From Halomonas meridiana (GTDB lineage Bacteria; Pseudomonadota; Gammaproteobacteria; Pseudomonadales; Halomonadaceae), in NCBI RefSeq assembly GCF_009846525.1, contig NZ_CP024621.1:1674001-1738000 (forward strand): 64,000 bases of DNA, read 5' to 3'. Positions 35,759 to 44,907 of the stretch are shown here, one piece after another. The position numbers and the translations under genes were made by a program. The stretch's first letter is position 1. Each line of letters opens with the position of its first letter. A model generated the notes under the pieces. That model saw only the letters and a list, made by a program, of their open reading frames with translations. It ran no database searches and was not told the origin of the DNA.

Positions 35759-36415
35759 ATGTCTATACAATTAGTCGAACTCAAAACGGCAGAGCACTCC
35801 CTTCAAGCGGACGATCTGCTGCCTGAAAGTCTTCATCAATTTCTTGCCTGCCCCACGCCGGATACCTGGCTTCAATGGGCGCTTGCCAATCCTGAAACAC
35901 TGCTGATCGATCATGCCCAGTGCGAGAAAAAAGCGGCTTCCACGGCCATGAGCTTGTTATATCGCTACGTGGATCAGCCGCTGTTGCTCAGTAAAATGTC
36001 ACAGCTTGCTCGTGAAGAGCTGCTCCACTTCGAGCAGGTCGTCGGCCTCATGGAGAAGCGCGGGGTGGCGTACCATCACCTGACGGCATCGCGCTATGCC
36101 GAAGGACTGCGCCAACACTTACGCAGCAATGACCCCGAGCGTTTGATCGATGTGCTGATCATCGGTGCTTTAATCGAAGCGCGAAGCTGTGAGCGCTTTG
36201 CTCGGCTCATTCCTTACCTAGACGAAGAGTTGGCAAAGTTTTACCGCACGCTGGTGAAGTCAGAGGGACGCCATTTCGAAGATTATCTGCTGTTGGCCCG
36301 CCAACAGACCGATGAGCCGATCGACGATCGCATTGCCTTCTTCGTTGCACGTGAAGCGGAGTTGATCACGACTCCCGATACGGCGTTTCGTTTTCATAGC
36401 GGCGTGCCCGCCTAA
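35759..36415 (+). CDS. miaE: tRNA 2-methylthio-N6-isopentenyladenosine-37 hydroxylase MiaE
   Basis: Di-iron monooxygenase that hydroxylates ms2i6A37 to ms2io6A37 in tRNAs reading U-starting codons. 218 residues in a ferritin-like four-helix fold. The iron ligands fit the segments LIDHAQCEKKAA, REELLHFEQV, IEARSCERFA and SEGRHFEDYL, i.e. two E/EXXH-like pairs. Stand-alone promoter region upstream; the next gene begins about 30 bases downstream on the same strand, so the two may form an operon. Confidence 0.92.
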   Translation: MSIQLVELKTAEHSLQADDLLPESLHQFLACPTPDTWLQWALANPETLLIDHAQCEKKAASTAMSLLYRYVDQPLLLSKMSQLAREELLHFEQVVGLMEKRGVAYHHLTASRYAEGLRQHLRSNDPERLIDVLIIGALIEARSCERFARLIPYLDEELAKFYRTLVKSEGRHFEDYLLLARQQTDEPIDDRIAFFVAREAELITTPDTAFRFHSGVPA

Positions 36416-36444
36416 GCCGCCGCTAGCCAGGCAGGATGTATTCC

Positions 36445-39400
36445 ATGCGCGATGCTCAACAGACAGATCAACTGACCTTGTTTGGTCACTTCTCCTTAAC
36501 GCAGGGGGAGGACGTACTCACTCATTTCAGTTACGACAAAGTGAAAGCCCTGTTGGTGTATCTGCTGTTGCATCGCCAGCCGGTCAATCGGGCAGCGCTG
36601 GCGGAGTTGCTTTGGCCAGACCAGGGGCTATCGTCGGGGCGCACCAACTTGCGCCACGCCTTGCACTGCCTGCGCCAGTCCATGGGTGACAACGCCGACC
36701 AAGTGCTGAATGTCTCTCGTCAGACGATTGCGTTTCACCTACCGGCCCACTGGCAGGTCGATCTACATGATCTGCAGCAGCTACTGGAAGGCCCCAAGGA
36801 TCTAGACACTCTCGAAGACGTCATGGCCTGCTACCAAGGCGATCTCATCGAAGAGCTTCAACTCGCCAGCTGCAGTGAATTCCAACGCTGGCTCGTTCAG
36901 GTGCGCAACGAGTGGCGCCAGCGGGTGATCCGCTTTGCTGAGCAGGTGCTGGAGACCCATGATGAAACGCCGGACGGCATGCTGGAAGGGCTGGTCAGTC
37001 GCTTTTCAGGGTACGGGCCTTTCCATGAGCGGCTGGTGCGTCAACTGGCAGAAAAGAACCAAATGGCCGCCGCTCACGAACAGTACAACAGCTATTTACA
37101 GCTGTTGGCGCTGTCGGGTCAGCAGCCGGAACCCAGCTTTTTGCAGCTGGCGAGCTACTGGTCAGACGGCCACCACGACCCGCGCGCCATGTCACCCCAA
37201 GGGGCCTTTTCTCGCGCGTTGGCCGCCGATAGCAAGCCGCTGCGTGAAGATGAAATCGAGCTGCGCCAGCTATCGGTCATGGCGATTCGTTTGCGTTTGA
37301 ATGGGGATTGGCAAGATCGCGCCGCTACCCGCAACTGTCTTGTGCTTCAACTAGAGCTGATGCGCTGGCTGGAACAGCAATGCCACCATTTGGGCGGTTT
37401 CTGGCTTCCAGGGGCGACCGGCGGCTTGGGCTTGGCATGCTTTGGTACGCATGGCCCAGCACACCAGCTCGCCGAACTGGTCGCGCTTTACGAACATTGT
37501 CGCCAAGCGCTCCCCCAGGAAACCCAGCGCCACTGGAGCGGCGACGGCGAGGCTCCCTCCTTTGAACTGGCGGCGGGGCTCAACAGTGGCCGCGTAGTTT
37601 ATCTGCCCGAGCGCCAGTTGGCAGACCCGCTGGGCCAAGTCACCCAGGTATCGCTTGAATTGATGAGCGCTGCCGAAGGCAGTGAACTGGTGATTTCGCA
37701 AGAAGCCAGCCAGCACATGCCCCCCGCTCTGGATCTGCAGCCGCGCTTGGTCTCGCGGCTAGTGGCCAGCGACGGTCGCGTTCGCTTGCGCGCACTGGTG
37801 TTGGGTCAGAACGAGGGTGGCCGTGACGCGCTGCCGCCGAGTCTGGTCGGCCGCGAAACGTCGCTGCGTACCCTGCGGGATGCCCTGGCAAGGGCCGGCA
37901 TTGGTTTACGCCAAAGTGTTTTGGTACGCGGGGCGTCTGGGATGGGGAAATCGGCGTTGATGGTGGGGTTTCGTCAGCTCGAACTGAGTCGCGATGCCGC
38001 CATCTGCTGGCAGCCCACCACACGCCTATCGGTGTTAGAGCCGTATGGCGTCGCGCGCACGCTCTTGGCTTGGCATCTCGATACGACGCCGACGCTGGCA
38101 GCGCTGCATCAGTTGCAGTCATCGCTGGGCGAGACGCCATTGGACGATGCGCGACAGCAGCTGTTAGAAGAGGCGCTGGGCGTTAGAGACGTTCAGGAAA
38201 TTACCCAGCTCACACAAAACGGAGAAGCGGTAGAGCTGGTCGTGAAACTGCTGCACCGTCTGATCGACCAGCGCGCAGGCACCCAAACCCTCGTCTTGAT
38301 GGTCGATGATTTGCAGTGGCTTGACGAGCCCTCCTTCAAAGTCCTTGCCGGGTTACAAGCGCGTCTGCCCATCAATACTGCATTCATGCTGGTCGCGAGC
38401 CATCATGGTCGTGAATCGCTGCCGGTGAAGCTGCATTGGGATCAGCAAATTACCTTGGGTAAACTCGATGCGCTGCAGTCGTCGCGACTGCTGTCGCAAC
38501 TCTCCCGCCGGTATCGAATGCATTTGAGCCCCCGTTTGCGCAACCAAATCATCGAGCGATGCGACGGTGTGCCGCTCTATATGCAGGAGATTTGTCGCCG
38601 TCTAGACATGGATCGCCGCGAAGGGCGCAGCGTGCAGTTCGATGAGTTGCCGAAAGGGTTGCTGGGTCTACTGGCCAGCCGTATCGATCAGTTGGAAGGA
38701 GATCGCGAGATCGCCCATATCGCTGCCGTGCTGGGCAAGCGCTTCCGTCTGGATTTCTTGGCCGAGTGTAGCGGATGGGACAAGACGCGGCTCTCCCAGG
38801 CGGTGGAGCATATGCGCCTTTTGGAGATCATCGAGCCAGTGGACAAAGAGAGTGGTGAGCATGAGTACCAGTTCAGCCATCAGCTTCTGCAAGAAGCGGC
38901 GTACCTCTCCTGTCCACGAGACGTGCGGGTGAAGTTGCACCAGCAGGTCGTCACCTTGATCGAAGAGCGTTTCCCGGTGTGGATCAGCCGCCATCCTGGC
39001 GATTTCGCGACGCACCTACGCCGCAGCGGTCATTACGCCCGGGGGGCGCGCTATTTCGAGCTGTCTGCCCGTGAGGCTCTGAAAGTGAGTGCCAATCGTA
39101 CAGCGCTGCGAATGGCCGACTTCGGTTTGGCGAGCCTGCGCCATGTCGAACATGAGGTAGAGCGCGAAGTCAGCTTGCTGACTGTGCGAGGCCAAGCGGC
39201 TTTTGCGCTGGAAGGCCACGGTTCGCCCACCGCTCACGAGAGCTTCGTGCGCGCGCGGGAGCTTTTGCGTCAGTCCGGAGGTGACACCCTGGACGACCCG
39301 GAAGATTTGGAGCAAATTTTCCTCGTGAAGTGGGGGCTATGGGTCGGCCGGAGCCAGCGGTGCGCCCACGCGGATGCTTTTGCCCTCGCGTCCACGCTGG

Positions 39401-40350
39401 CGGACATCGCCGAGCGCCTGGAAGACCCTCGCTATCGTCGCTTGGCTGACTACGCGCGAGCGCACTGTGAGTACTGGGCCGGGCGCATTCAGCAGGCTCA
39501 CGATCATCTGGATGAGATCGATCCGCTCAATGCACAAATGATGATCGAATGGCTGCCGTTCTCGGATCATCCGCAGGTCACGGCGGCCTGTTTCCAGGGC
39601 TGGGCGCTCTGTTTGCGTGGCGACTACCAGCGCGCCGAGCGACACGTATCGTCGGCCATTAGGCTGGCCGAGAAAATCGGTCATCCGGGCACGCTGGCCA
39701 TGGCGCTGATGTTTGCCGCTGCCCTGTATCGTCAGTTGGGGCACGTGCATCTCGCGGCGCGTCACGCCGAGCGTGCTGCCGCCATGACCGGCACCCCGGA
39801 TCTACAGCTTTGGCAAATTTCTGCCCAGGGCGTGCTGGGTTGGCAGAAGGCCATGGCAGGGGATCACGCAGGGCTGGTGCAGTTGAGAGACAGCCTGGAT
39901 CAAATGGCCGAGTTAAACGGGCGAGACCGCTTCCAGCGCCCTGTACTATGGTACTCGGACGCCTGTATCGAACTGGGCGAACTAAAGGCTGCCGAGGAGT
40001 ATCTGGATCAGTGTCTGGTCATAGCCCGCGAGCGCACCACGCTCTTTTTACCCGAGCTGGCGACTCAATTGGCGAGAGTACGTGATTTGTTAGGGCATCC
40101 CGCCAGTGAAGTGAGGGCGTTGGCCGAGATGGCGATCGTCCAGTCACGGGAACATGGTAATCGCCATCAGGAGCTGGCGGCTCTGGAGCTTTGGCTAACC
40201 CGTATTGCGCCTAACGATCAGGCGGCCAAAGAGGCCTTCCGTCGGCTGTTGAGCGAGGTGAGCCACAGTGATGCGCCGGTCTTGGTCCGCTGGGTGAGCC
40301 TGCTGGACCGCCGTTTACCTCACTCATTGAGTGTCGAAAGCGAGGTTTGA
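36445..40350 (+). CDS. Large multidomain transcriptional regulator: BTAD, degenerate cyclase domain, STAND ATPase and TPR-like repeats
   Basis: A 1301-residue protein. Residues about 10-90 form a winged helix of the SARP/OmpR type (YDKVKALLVYLLLHRQPVNR, LAELLWPD, RTNLRHALHCLRQSM), followed by a bacterial transcriptional activator domain to about 245. Residues 275-450 resemble a class III nucleotide cyclase (GLNSGRVVY, LELMSAAEGSELVISQEA) but lack the metal-binding aspartates (ATGGLGLACFG where LGDG is expected). A STAND-type ATPase follows: Walker A GASGMGKSAL near residue 498 and Walker B LMVDDLQWLDEPS near 617. From about 850 the chain is helical with TPR-like repeats. No C-terminal LuxR helix-turn-helix was seen. 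ATG 36445 is preferred because AGGA lies eight bases upstream; 36436 is an alternative. Ligand and targets are unknown. Confidence 0.75.
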   Translation: MRDAQQTDQLTLFGHFSLTQGEDVLTHFSYDKVKALLVYLLLHRQPVNRAALAELLWPDQGLSSGRTNLRHALHCLRQSMGDNADQVLNVSRQTIAFHLPAHWQVDLHDLQQLLEGPKDLDTLEDVMACYQGDLIEELQLASCSEFQRWLVQVRNEWRQRVIRFAEQVLETHDETPDGMLEGLVSRFSGYGPFHERLVRQLAEKNQMAAAHEQYNSYLQLLALSGQQPEPSFLQLASYWSDGHHDPRAMSPQGAFSRALAADSKPLREDEIELRQLSVMAIRLRLNGDWQDRAATRNCLVLQLELMRWLEQQCHHLGGFWLPGATGGLGLACFGTHGPAHQLAELVALYEHCRQALPQETQRHWSGDGEAPSFELAAGLNSGRVVYLPERQLADPLGQVTQVSLELMSAAEGSELVISQEASQHMPPALDLQPRLVSRLVASDGRVRLRALVLGQNEGGRDALPPSLVGRETSLRTLRDALARAGIGLRQSVLVRGASGMGKSALMVGFRQLELSRDAAICWQPTTRLSVLEPYGVARTLLAWHLDTTPTLAALHQLQSSLGETPLDDARQQLLEEALGVRDVQEITQLTQNGEAVELVVKLLHRLIDQRAGTQTLVLMVDDLQWLDEPSFKVLAGLQARLPINTAFMLVASHHGRESLPVKLHWDQQITLGKLDALQSSRLLSQLSRRYRMHLSPRLRNQIIERCDGVPLYMQEICRRLDMDRREGRSVQFDELPKGLLGLLASRIDQLEGDREIAHIAAVLGKRFRLDFLAECSGWDKTRLSQAVEHMRLLEIIEPVDKESGEHEYQFSHQLLQEAAYLSCPRDVRVKLHQQVVTLIEERFPVWISRHPGDFATHLRRSGHYARGARYFELSAREALKVSANRTALRMADFGLASLRHVEHEVEREVSLLTVRGQAAFALEGHGSPTAHESFVRARELLRQSGGDTLDDPEDLEQIFLVKWGLWVGRSQRCAHADAFALASTLADIAERLEDPRYRRLADYARAHCEYWAGRIQQAHDHLDEIDPLNAQMMIEWLPFSDHPQVTAACFQGWALCLRGDYQRAERHVSSAIRLAEKIGHPGTLAMALMFAAALYRQLGHVHLAARHAERAAAMTGTPDLQLWQISAQGVLGWQKAMAGDHAGLVQLRDSLDQMAELNGRDRFQRPVLWYSDACIELGELKAAEEYLDQCLVIARERTTLFLPELATQLARVRDLLGHPASEVRALAEMAIVQSREHGNRHQELAALELWLTRIAPNDQAAKEAFRRLLSEVSHSDAPVLVRWVSLLDRRLPHSLSVESEV

Positions 40351-40353
40351 GCG

Positions 40354-40635
40354 TTAGCGCGTGCTCTCTTCTAGCCACGTCAGCGTGGCGAGCGCCTCAT
40401 CGCGGTGCTCGCCACACACCAACGGGTCGTAATCGAACTGCCCGCACACCCGGGGGCGCTGCGGGCTGCCAAACAGTTTGCACAAGTTGTTGGCATCGAG
40501 CTGGACACAGCGCACGCCTGCAGGTTTGCCGTTAGGCATACCTGGAATAGGGGAGCTGATGGACGGCGCGATGCAGCAAGCGCCGCAGCCTGCTCGGCAG
40601 CCCCCTGACGTGTCGCTGGTGATCAAGTCGCTCAT
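40354..40635 (-). CDS. YkgJ-family cysteine cluster protein
   Basis: A 93-residue cytoplasmic protein with the zinc/iron-chelating cluster pattern CRAGCGACC near the N-terminus, then VRCVQLDANNLCKLFG and PRVCGQFDYDPLVCG (UPF0153/PF03692 type). The cysteines suggest an Fe-S or zinc site; the biochemical role is unknown. Overlaps the end of the QueD-like gene by four bases (ATGA), so it belongs to the que operon. Confidence 0.85.
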   Translation of the reverse strand: MSDLITSDTSGGCRAGCGACCIAPSISSPIPGMPNGKPAGVRCVQLDANNLCKLFGSPQRPRVCGQFDYDPLVCGEHRDEALATLTWLEESTR

Positions 40636-41459
40636 GCGTGTGCCGTGGCACCTTTGTCGATGCCTTCGAACGCGTGGACGGTGGTTGCTGTGGCCGTTTG
40701 CTGGGCAATTTGGTCAGCTAGCCACTGGGCGATGTTTTCAACCGTGGTCGGTTTGGGGAGCACGCTGCAGCGCTCGGCGGGCAGGGTGATCGAGAAGCGT
40801 CCTTGGGCCGCCTCATATCGGCAGGTCAACCGCGTGTCATTCAGCTCGGCAATATCCGCCTCTTCCAGCAGATACCGATTGTCTAGCCACGCGCTCCATG
40901 TCTGCTCAAGCTGCGGCTGTCTCTGCTGCTCCTGGAAAATATGTAAGCGGGAGCGGTGCCCATGTGCAATTCGCTGGCAGTTCCCAGCATGGCGCTTCAG
41001 CCCATGGCTGTAGCCGTAGGCCGCACCATCAATGTGTTCATCGCTGAGTAGCAGCGTGACGCGCTCCACATTGACTGGCCGCTGCTCGGTGAGTTGATCG
41101 CTGAGATGAAGGGTCACGCGCTGTAGCGTGATCGATTCCCAGGGGAGGAGCGTAAAGGCTTCTTTTGGCCCGCGAACCTCCATGGCATAAGGCGTGGTGG
41201 TACGAAGGCAGAGGCCCTCTTCGCACTCACTGACCTCCACCCCTGGCGCCTGAGTGGGCACCAGCAGCGTGTGATCCAGACCGCCGTCCAAAGTACGTTT
41301 GATCCACGGCTTCACTTCACCGAAATCAAATAGCATACCATCTTCACCCAATTCCCCCTCGAGCTGGGCATCTACCTGCCAGCTACAGCCAACCAGACCC
41401 TTCGTGGGGCACCAGAGGGAAACGTCGATGTGGGTCAGATGGTTAACGAATAGTGCCAT
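40632..41459 (-). CDS. queD: QueD-like 6-carboxytetrahydropterin synthase, long permuted form
   Basis: Expected to make 6-carboxy-5,6,7,8-tetrahydropterin from dihydroneopterin triphosphate in the preQ0 pathway. At 275 residues it is more than twice the length of E. coli QueD (about 120). The order of blocks is unusual: residues 1-75 look like the second half of a QueD (LFDFGEVKPWIKRTLDGGLDH), and residues about 155-200 like the first half, with cysteine and zinc-ligand histidines in LKRHAGNCQRIAHGHRSRLHI. Similar long forms occur in other marine gammaproteobacteria. ATG at 41459 overlaps the queE stop by one base. The que neighbours support the role. Confidence 0.78.
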   Translation of the reverse strand: MALFVNHLTHIDVSLWCPTKGLVGCSWQVDAQLEGELGEDGMLFDFGEVKPWIKRTLDGGLDHTLLVPTQAPGVEVSECEEGLCLRTTTPYAMEVRGPKEAFTLLPWESITLQRVTLHLSDQLTEQRPVNVERVTLLLSDEHIDGAAYGYSHGLKRHAGNCQRIAHGHRSRLHIFQEQQRQPQLEQTWSAWLDNRYLLEEADIAELNDTRLTCRYEAAQGRFSITLPAERCSVLPKPTTVENIAQWLADQIAQQTATATTVHAFEGIDKGATAHA

Positions 41460-42121
41460 TACTCGAATCCTGCGATTTTGTGCGTTTGTAGTGACAATCG
41501 CCACTGAGGGTGGGCCATGCAATAGGCCGTCGTGGCGTTCACCGTCTCTGCGCCATCGGTGGCAATGTGCTTTATCGCCACGGCACTGAGATCCATCGGC
41601 TGTAAGAAAAAGTGGCGAAAGGCGAGGTGAGCGAATCGTTCCGGTGGTGCATCGGATTGGGGGTAGACCAGTTTCAGCTCATCGCCCTGGGTGATCGCAA
41701 GCGGGTTGTTGCCCTTAGGACTCACGCAGAGCCAATCGATACCTTCAAGGGCGGGCACCGTGCCATTGGTTTCGACTGCCACTTCAAAGCCTTTGCTGTG
41801 TAGCGCGGCAATCAGATCGCTATCGAGCTGTAACAGCGGTTCGCCACCGGTAAATACCACATACGGCACGGCATGGCTGGCTCCTTGTGGCCACAGCGCT
41901 GCGATGTGGTCGGCCAGCGCTTGAGCGGTATCGAACCGACCGCCGTTGATGCCGTTCGTGCCGATGAAGTCGGTATCGCAAAAGGTGCATTTGGCGCTTT
42001 CGCGATCCGCCTCTCGTCCTGACCACAGGTTGCAGCCCGCAAAGCGACAGAAGACGCTGGCGCGTCCTGCCTGGGCGCCTTCCCCTTGCAGAGTGTAGAA
42101 AGCCTCTTTGACGTGATACAT
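41459..42121 (-). CDS. queE: 7-carboxy-7-deazaguanine synthase (radical SAM)
   Basis: Converts 6-carboxytetrahydropterin to CDG with SAM, the ring-contraction step to preQ0. 220 residues. The cluster cysteines appear as CRFAGCNLW with an inserted segment before CTFCDTDF, the spaced pattern CX14-15CX2C known for QueE, and the SAM-binding GGEPLLQ follows. It begins [15 protein letters not shown] as usual. Overlaps queC at one end and the QueD-like gene at the other. Confidence 0.93.
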   Translation of the reverse strand: MYHVKEAFYTLQGEGAQAGRASVFCRFAGCNLWSGREADRESAKCTFCDTDFIGTNGINGGRFDTAQALADHIAALWPQGASHAVPYVVFTGGEPLLQLDSDLIAALHSKGFEVAVETNGTVPALEGIDWLCVSPKGNNPLAITQGDELKLVYPQSDAPPERFAHLAFRHFFLQPMDLSAVAIKHIATDGAETVNATTAYCMAHPQWRLSLQTHKIAGFE

Positions 42122-42831
42122 CAGCGGCCACCTTGTGCCGTGTCGATGGCATAGTCGAGAGGGTCGACACTCTGGTTGGCTGCGAAGGCGGCTAACCGCT
42201 CACGGCAGCTGCCGCACTGGCCGCAGGCAAGCTCGCGGCCTTCATAGCAGGTCCATGTCTGGCGATAGTCCAAGCCCATGGCTAAACCATCACGCAGGAT
42301 GTCCTCTTTCCGAGCGTGCAAGTATGGGGCATGCAGTGCCACCGGCTCAAAGTTGGCAATGCCTGCGACGTGGTTCATGGCATCGACGAACTCGGGGCGA
42401 CAGTCTGGGTAAAGGATGTGGTCGCCACCGTGCGCGCCGTAATCCACGCGTTCGGCGCCAATGTTGACCGCTTTGGCGATGGCCAATGACAGCAAAATCA
42501 TATTGCGATTAGGCACCACCGTCGCGCTCAGATTGTTCGCGTCATAGTCGCCGGTAGGCATGTCGATGGCGCTGTTGGTCAGCGCCGAATTATCGATCAA
42601 CCCATGGATTGCGCGAATATCGACGACTTGGTGAGGGATACCTAGAGAGCCGCATACTTGGCGAGCGGTGTCGAGTTCTCGGCGGTGGCGCTGACCATAA
42701 TCGAAGGAGAGTGCGTGGACCGTCAGCCCTTCACGAATGGCGCGGTGCAAGACCGTGAAGGAGTCCATACCGCCGGAGTAAATCACGACGGTGGCTGACG
42801 CGTTAGCGTCAGATGAAGCGGTAGGGGACAT
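42121..42831 (-). CDS. queC: 7-cyano-7-deazaguanine (preQ0) synthase
   Basis: ATP-dependent conversion of CDG to preQ0, precursor of queuosine in tRNA. 236 residues: PP-loop motif [14 protein letters not shown] near residue 18, [15 protein letters not shown], and the zinc-binding cysteines in [22 protein letters not shown] near the C-terminus. First gene of queC-queE-queD-ykgJ. I looked for a preQ1 riboswitch in the leader and did not find its motif. Confidence 0.94.
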   Translation of the reverse strand: MSPTASSDANASATVVIYSGGMDSFTVLHRAIREGLTVHALSFDYGQRHRRELDTARQVCGSLGIPHQVVDIRAIHGLIDNSALTNSAIDMPTGDYDANNLSATVVPNRNMILLSLAIAKAVNIGAERVDYGAHGGDHILYPDCRPEFVDAMNHVAGIANFEPVALHAPYLHARKEDILRDGLAMGLDYRQTWTCYEGRELACGQCGSCRERLAAFAANQSVDPLDYAIDTAQGGR

Positions 42832-43023
42832 ACGAAATGCTCATTGTCGGAGAATTTATGCGTCCTTGCCAGGTTGGCAAGACAGTGTTCCGGGGTCCGG
42901 TCCGGAAGGGCGGCAGTTTACGCAATAGCAAGGAATCTGACCAGCACCGGCTGACGTTTCATTCGGTGTGTGGGAGCGGTTTGCCATGTTAAGCTAATCG
43001 TCCAAGCCGTTAGGAAGACACGT

Positions 43024-43440
43024 ATGGCCACGATAGAACATAGTGAAATCGTTAAAGCCTCCCCGGAGCGAGTGTTCGATCTTCTGCGCCGAGTCGAAGA
43101 TTTTGCCGATTACTCGGATCTCATCCGCTCCATCGATAGTCTAGGGGAGAATCGCTACCGCTGGCACGTTCGCGCGGTGGGAATGGATTGGGCGTTCGAA
43201 GTTGCGGTCACCGAGATTCAGCCGCCCCACGTGCTGGCTTGGGAGTCGTTGGAAGGCGTCAAAAATCAAGGGCGTTACCAGCTTCGCGCCGTGCCCGAAG
43301 GCACGGAGGTGGCCTTGACGTTGCATTACGACATTCGTAATCGTCTGATGGAAAAAGCCGTCAATAAAGCCGCAAAACCCTTGGTGGGCAAAGTAAGCCG
43401 ACAAATTCTCGAACGGGTCGAGGCGCGCCTGAATGGCTAA
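43024..43440 (+). CDS. SRPBCC (START-like) family protein
   Basis: A 138-residue single-domain protein of the polyketide cyclase/SRPBCC fold (PF10604 type), which forms a hydrophobic ligand pocket. Recognisable pieces are IVKASPERVFDLLRRVEDFADYSDL at the start and a predicted long C-terminal helix (KPLVGKVSRQILERVEARL). Ligand and role are unknown. ATG at 43024 fits the fold start; the earlier ATG at 42970 adds 18 unsupported residues. Confidence 0.75.
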   Translation: MATIEHSEIVKASPERVFDLLRRVEDFADYSDLIRSIDSLGENRYRWHVRAVGMDWAFEVAVTEIQPPHVLAWESLEGVKNQGRYQLRAVPEGTEVALTLHYDIRNRLMEKAVNKAAKPLVGKVSRQILERVEARLNG

Positions 43441-43470
43441 GTGCCGCTCTTCAGAGCGGCGCTTCTTCGG

Positions 43471-43710
43471 TCAAGTCGTTTTGTGCATGGAGGCATCGAG
43501 GTGGTCGACCACTTCCGCCCAATCGGCGTCTTCCTGTACGGCCTCTCTGAGAAAATCCGCTTGACCCTCGTTCCAGCAGGGAGCGTCTGCCAGCGGCATC
43601 TCTTTGGGGAGCGGAGAATGGCGCTGAATGAAGCGCTCGATGGAATCCGCATCCGAACGTAAGCCAAGCTGCTCGAACAGTTCACTAAAGTGATGTACCG
43701 GCTGATCCAT
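43471..43710 (-). CDS. DUF2789 family protein
   Basis: A 79-residue acidic, helical cytoplasmic protein. MDQPVHHFSELFEQLGL at the start, FIQRHSPLP, then APCWNEGQADFLREAVQEDADWAEVVDHLDA match the DUF2789 family of gammaproteobacteria. Function is unknown. Convergent with the SRPBCC gene. Confidence 0.8.
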   Translation of the reverse strand: MDQPVHHFSELFEQLGLRSDADSIERFIQRHSPLPKEMPLADAPCWNEGQADFLREAVQEDADWAEVVDHLDASMHKTT

Positions 43711-43809
43711 AGATGGCGTCCTATCCCGTCGGTGGTCAATACATGTTAAATGTGTTGTTTAACCATAGCGGTTATCAGCCAGTACGCCAGTCCAGGAGCG
43801 GGTGCTGCG

Positions 43810-44880
43810 TTATCGCTCGCCCACAAGTGGCATCAAAAAGCGCCGCCGCCGGTCCTCGAGAGAAATGGGTTGAGCGATGAGGTGGACCAGCTTGGTGTAG
43901 GCGGCCTCGGGCGTCATGTCATCGCCTGAGAGCACTCCTGCGTCGGTTAGGCCGTCTCCCGCCGCGTAAGCACCCATGTGCACCCGCCCCTGTGAGCATT
44001 GGCTGATGGCAGCGATCAGCTTGCCTTCACCGCTCGCTTTGGCAATGACGGCAAGCAGGGCGGGGTCGTCAGGCAGATTGCCCGCTCCCCAGAGCTGTAA
44101 CAGGGCTCCTTTGATGCTTGGGTGGCTAAGCCATGCGTCCAACTGCCAAGCGGCCATTCCTGGCCAAAGAGTAATGCGGACCACCTCGCCCTGGGCCACG
44201 GGCCGATAATCCACTCGTTCGAAACGCGGCGCACCGCGCTGCTGATACGCTAATCCACGGCTTGGAAACAGAATGAAATCGTCTCCAATGCGCTCTCCCA
44301 AGTAGGGATAGTTCGGTGAGGTGAAGGCATCTGCGGCTTCACTGTGCTGCTTGATGGCACGCGTGCCCCGCAATAACCGGTTGGCAAAATAAATGGCCAC
44401 TTCCTGTAGCGCTGGATGGGCGGCAAACCGCAACGCGCCATAGAGGTTGTCCAAGGCGTCGCTGTTGGGTGCTTCGAGCGGCGCCATCGCTCCCGTCAAG
44501 ACGACGGGACGATCCAAGCCCTGTAGTTGATACGCCAGGCTGGCGGCAGTCCAGCTCAACGTGTCGGTTCCATGGATCACGACGAAACCGCGATATTGAT
44601 CGAAGCGCTCGGCGATGTCGGTGGCCAGCTGCTGCCATGTTAGGGGCGTTGCTGCGCTGGAGTCGATCAGCGGTGCATAGCTGATGATGTCGTACGCTGG
44701 GAGCAGCGGCTGATCCCGCAACGGAAGCTGGCTTAACGCCTTGGCCAAGCGTTCAGCAAAATCCCCGGCCGGTGCTAAGCCGTTGGCCTGGGGCTGCATG
44801 CCTATCGTGCCGCCGGTGTAAATGATCAGCAGCCGCTCATGGCTATGGGGCGTGTCGGCAAGGAGAGGAGCTTGGCTCAT
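43810..44880 (-). CDS. ansA: Type I (cytoplasmic) L-asparaginase
   Basis: Hydrolyses asparagine to aspartate and ammonia. 356 residues, with the two asparaginase signatures: LLIIYTGGTIGMQPQ (first catalytic Thr, residues 17-31) and FVVIHGTDTLSWTAASLAY (second Thr-Asp). No signal peptide, in keeping with the cytoplasmic low-affinity AnsA class. Stand-alone, with the MFS gene upstream on the same strand 27 bases away. Confidence 0.9.
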   Translation of the reverse strand: MSQAPLLADTPHSHERLLIIYTGGTIGMQPQANGLAPAGDFAERLAKALSQLPLRDQPLLPAYDIISYAPLIDSSAATPLTWQQLATDIAERFDQYRGFVVIHGTDTLSWTAASLAYQLQGLDRPVVLTGAMAPLEAPNSDALDNLYGALRFAAHPALQEVAIYFANRLLRGTRAIKQHSEAADAFTSPNYPYLGERIGDDFILFPSRGLAYQQRGAPRFERVDYRPVAQGEVVRITLWPGMAAWQLDAWLSHPSIKGALLQLWGAGNLPDDPALLAVIAKASGEGKLIAAISQCSQGRVHMGAYAAGDGLTDAGVLSGDDMTPEAAYTKLVHLIAQPISLEDRRRRFLMPLVGER

Positions 44881-44907
44881 CGCTGTATCCTGTGAGAGCT
44901 AAAAGGG

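Noticed and set aside
42832..42965. Possible preQ1 riboswitch upstream of queC
   Set aside because: The leader has a CTTGCCA/TGGCAAG hairpin and a TTCCGG/CCGGAA repeat but not the preQ1-I or preQ1-II core sequences.
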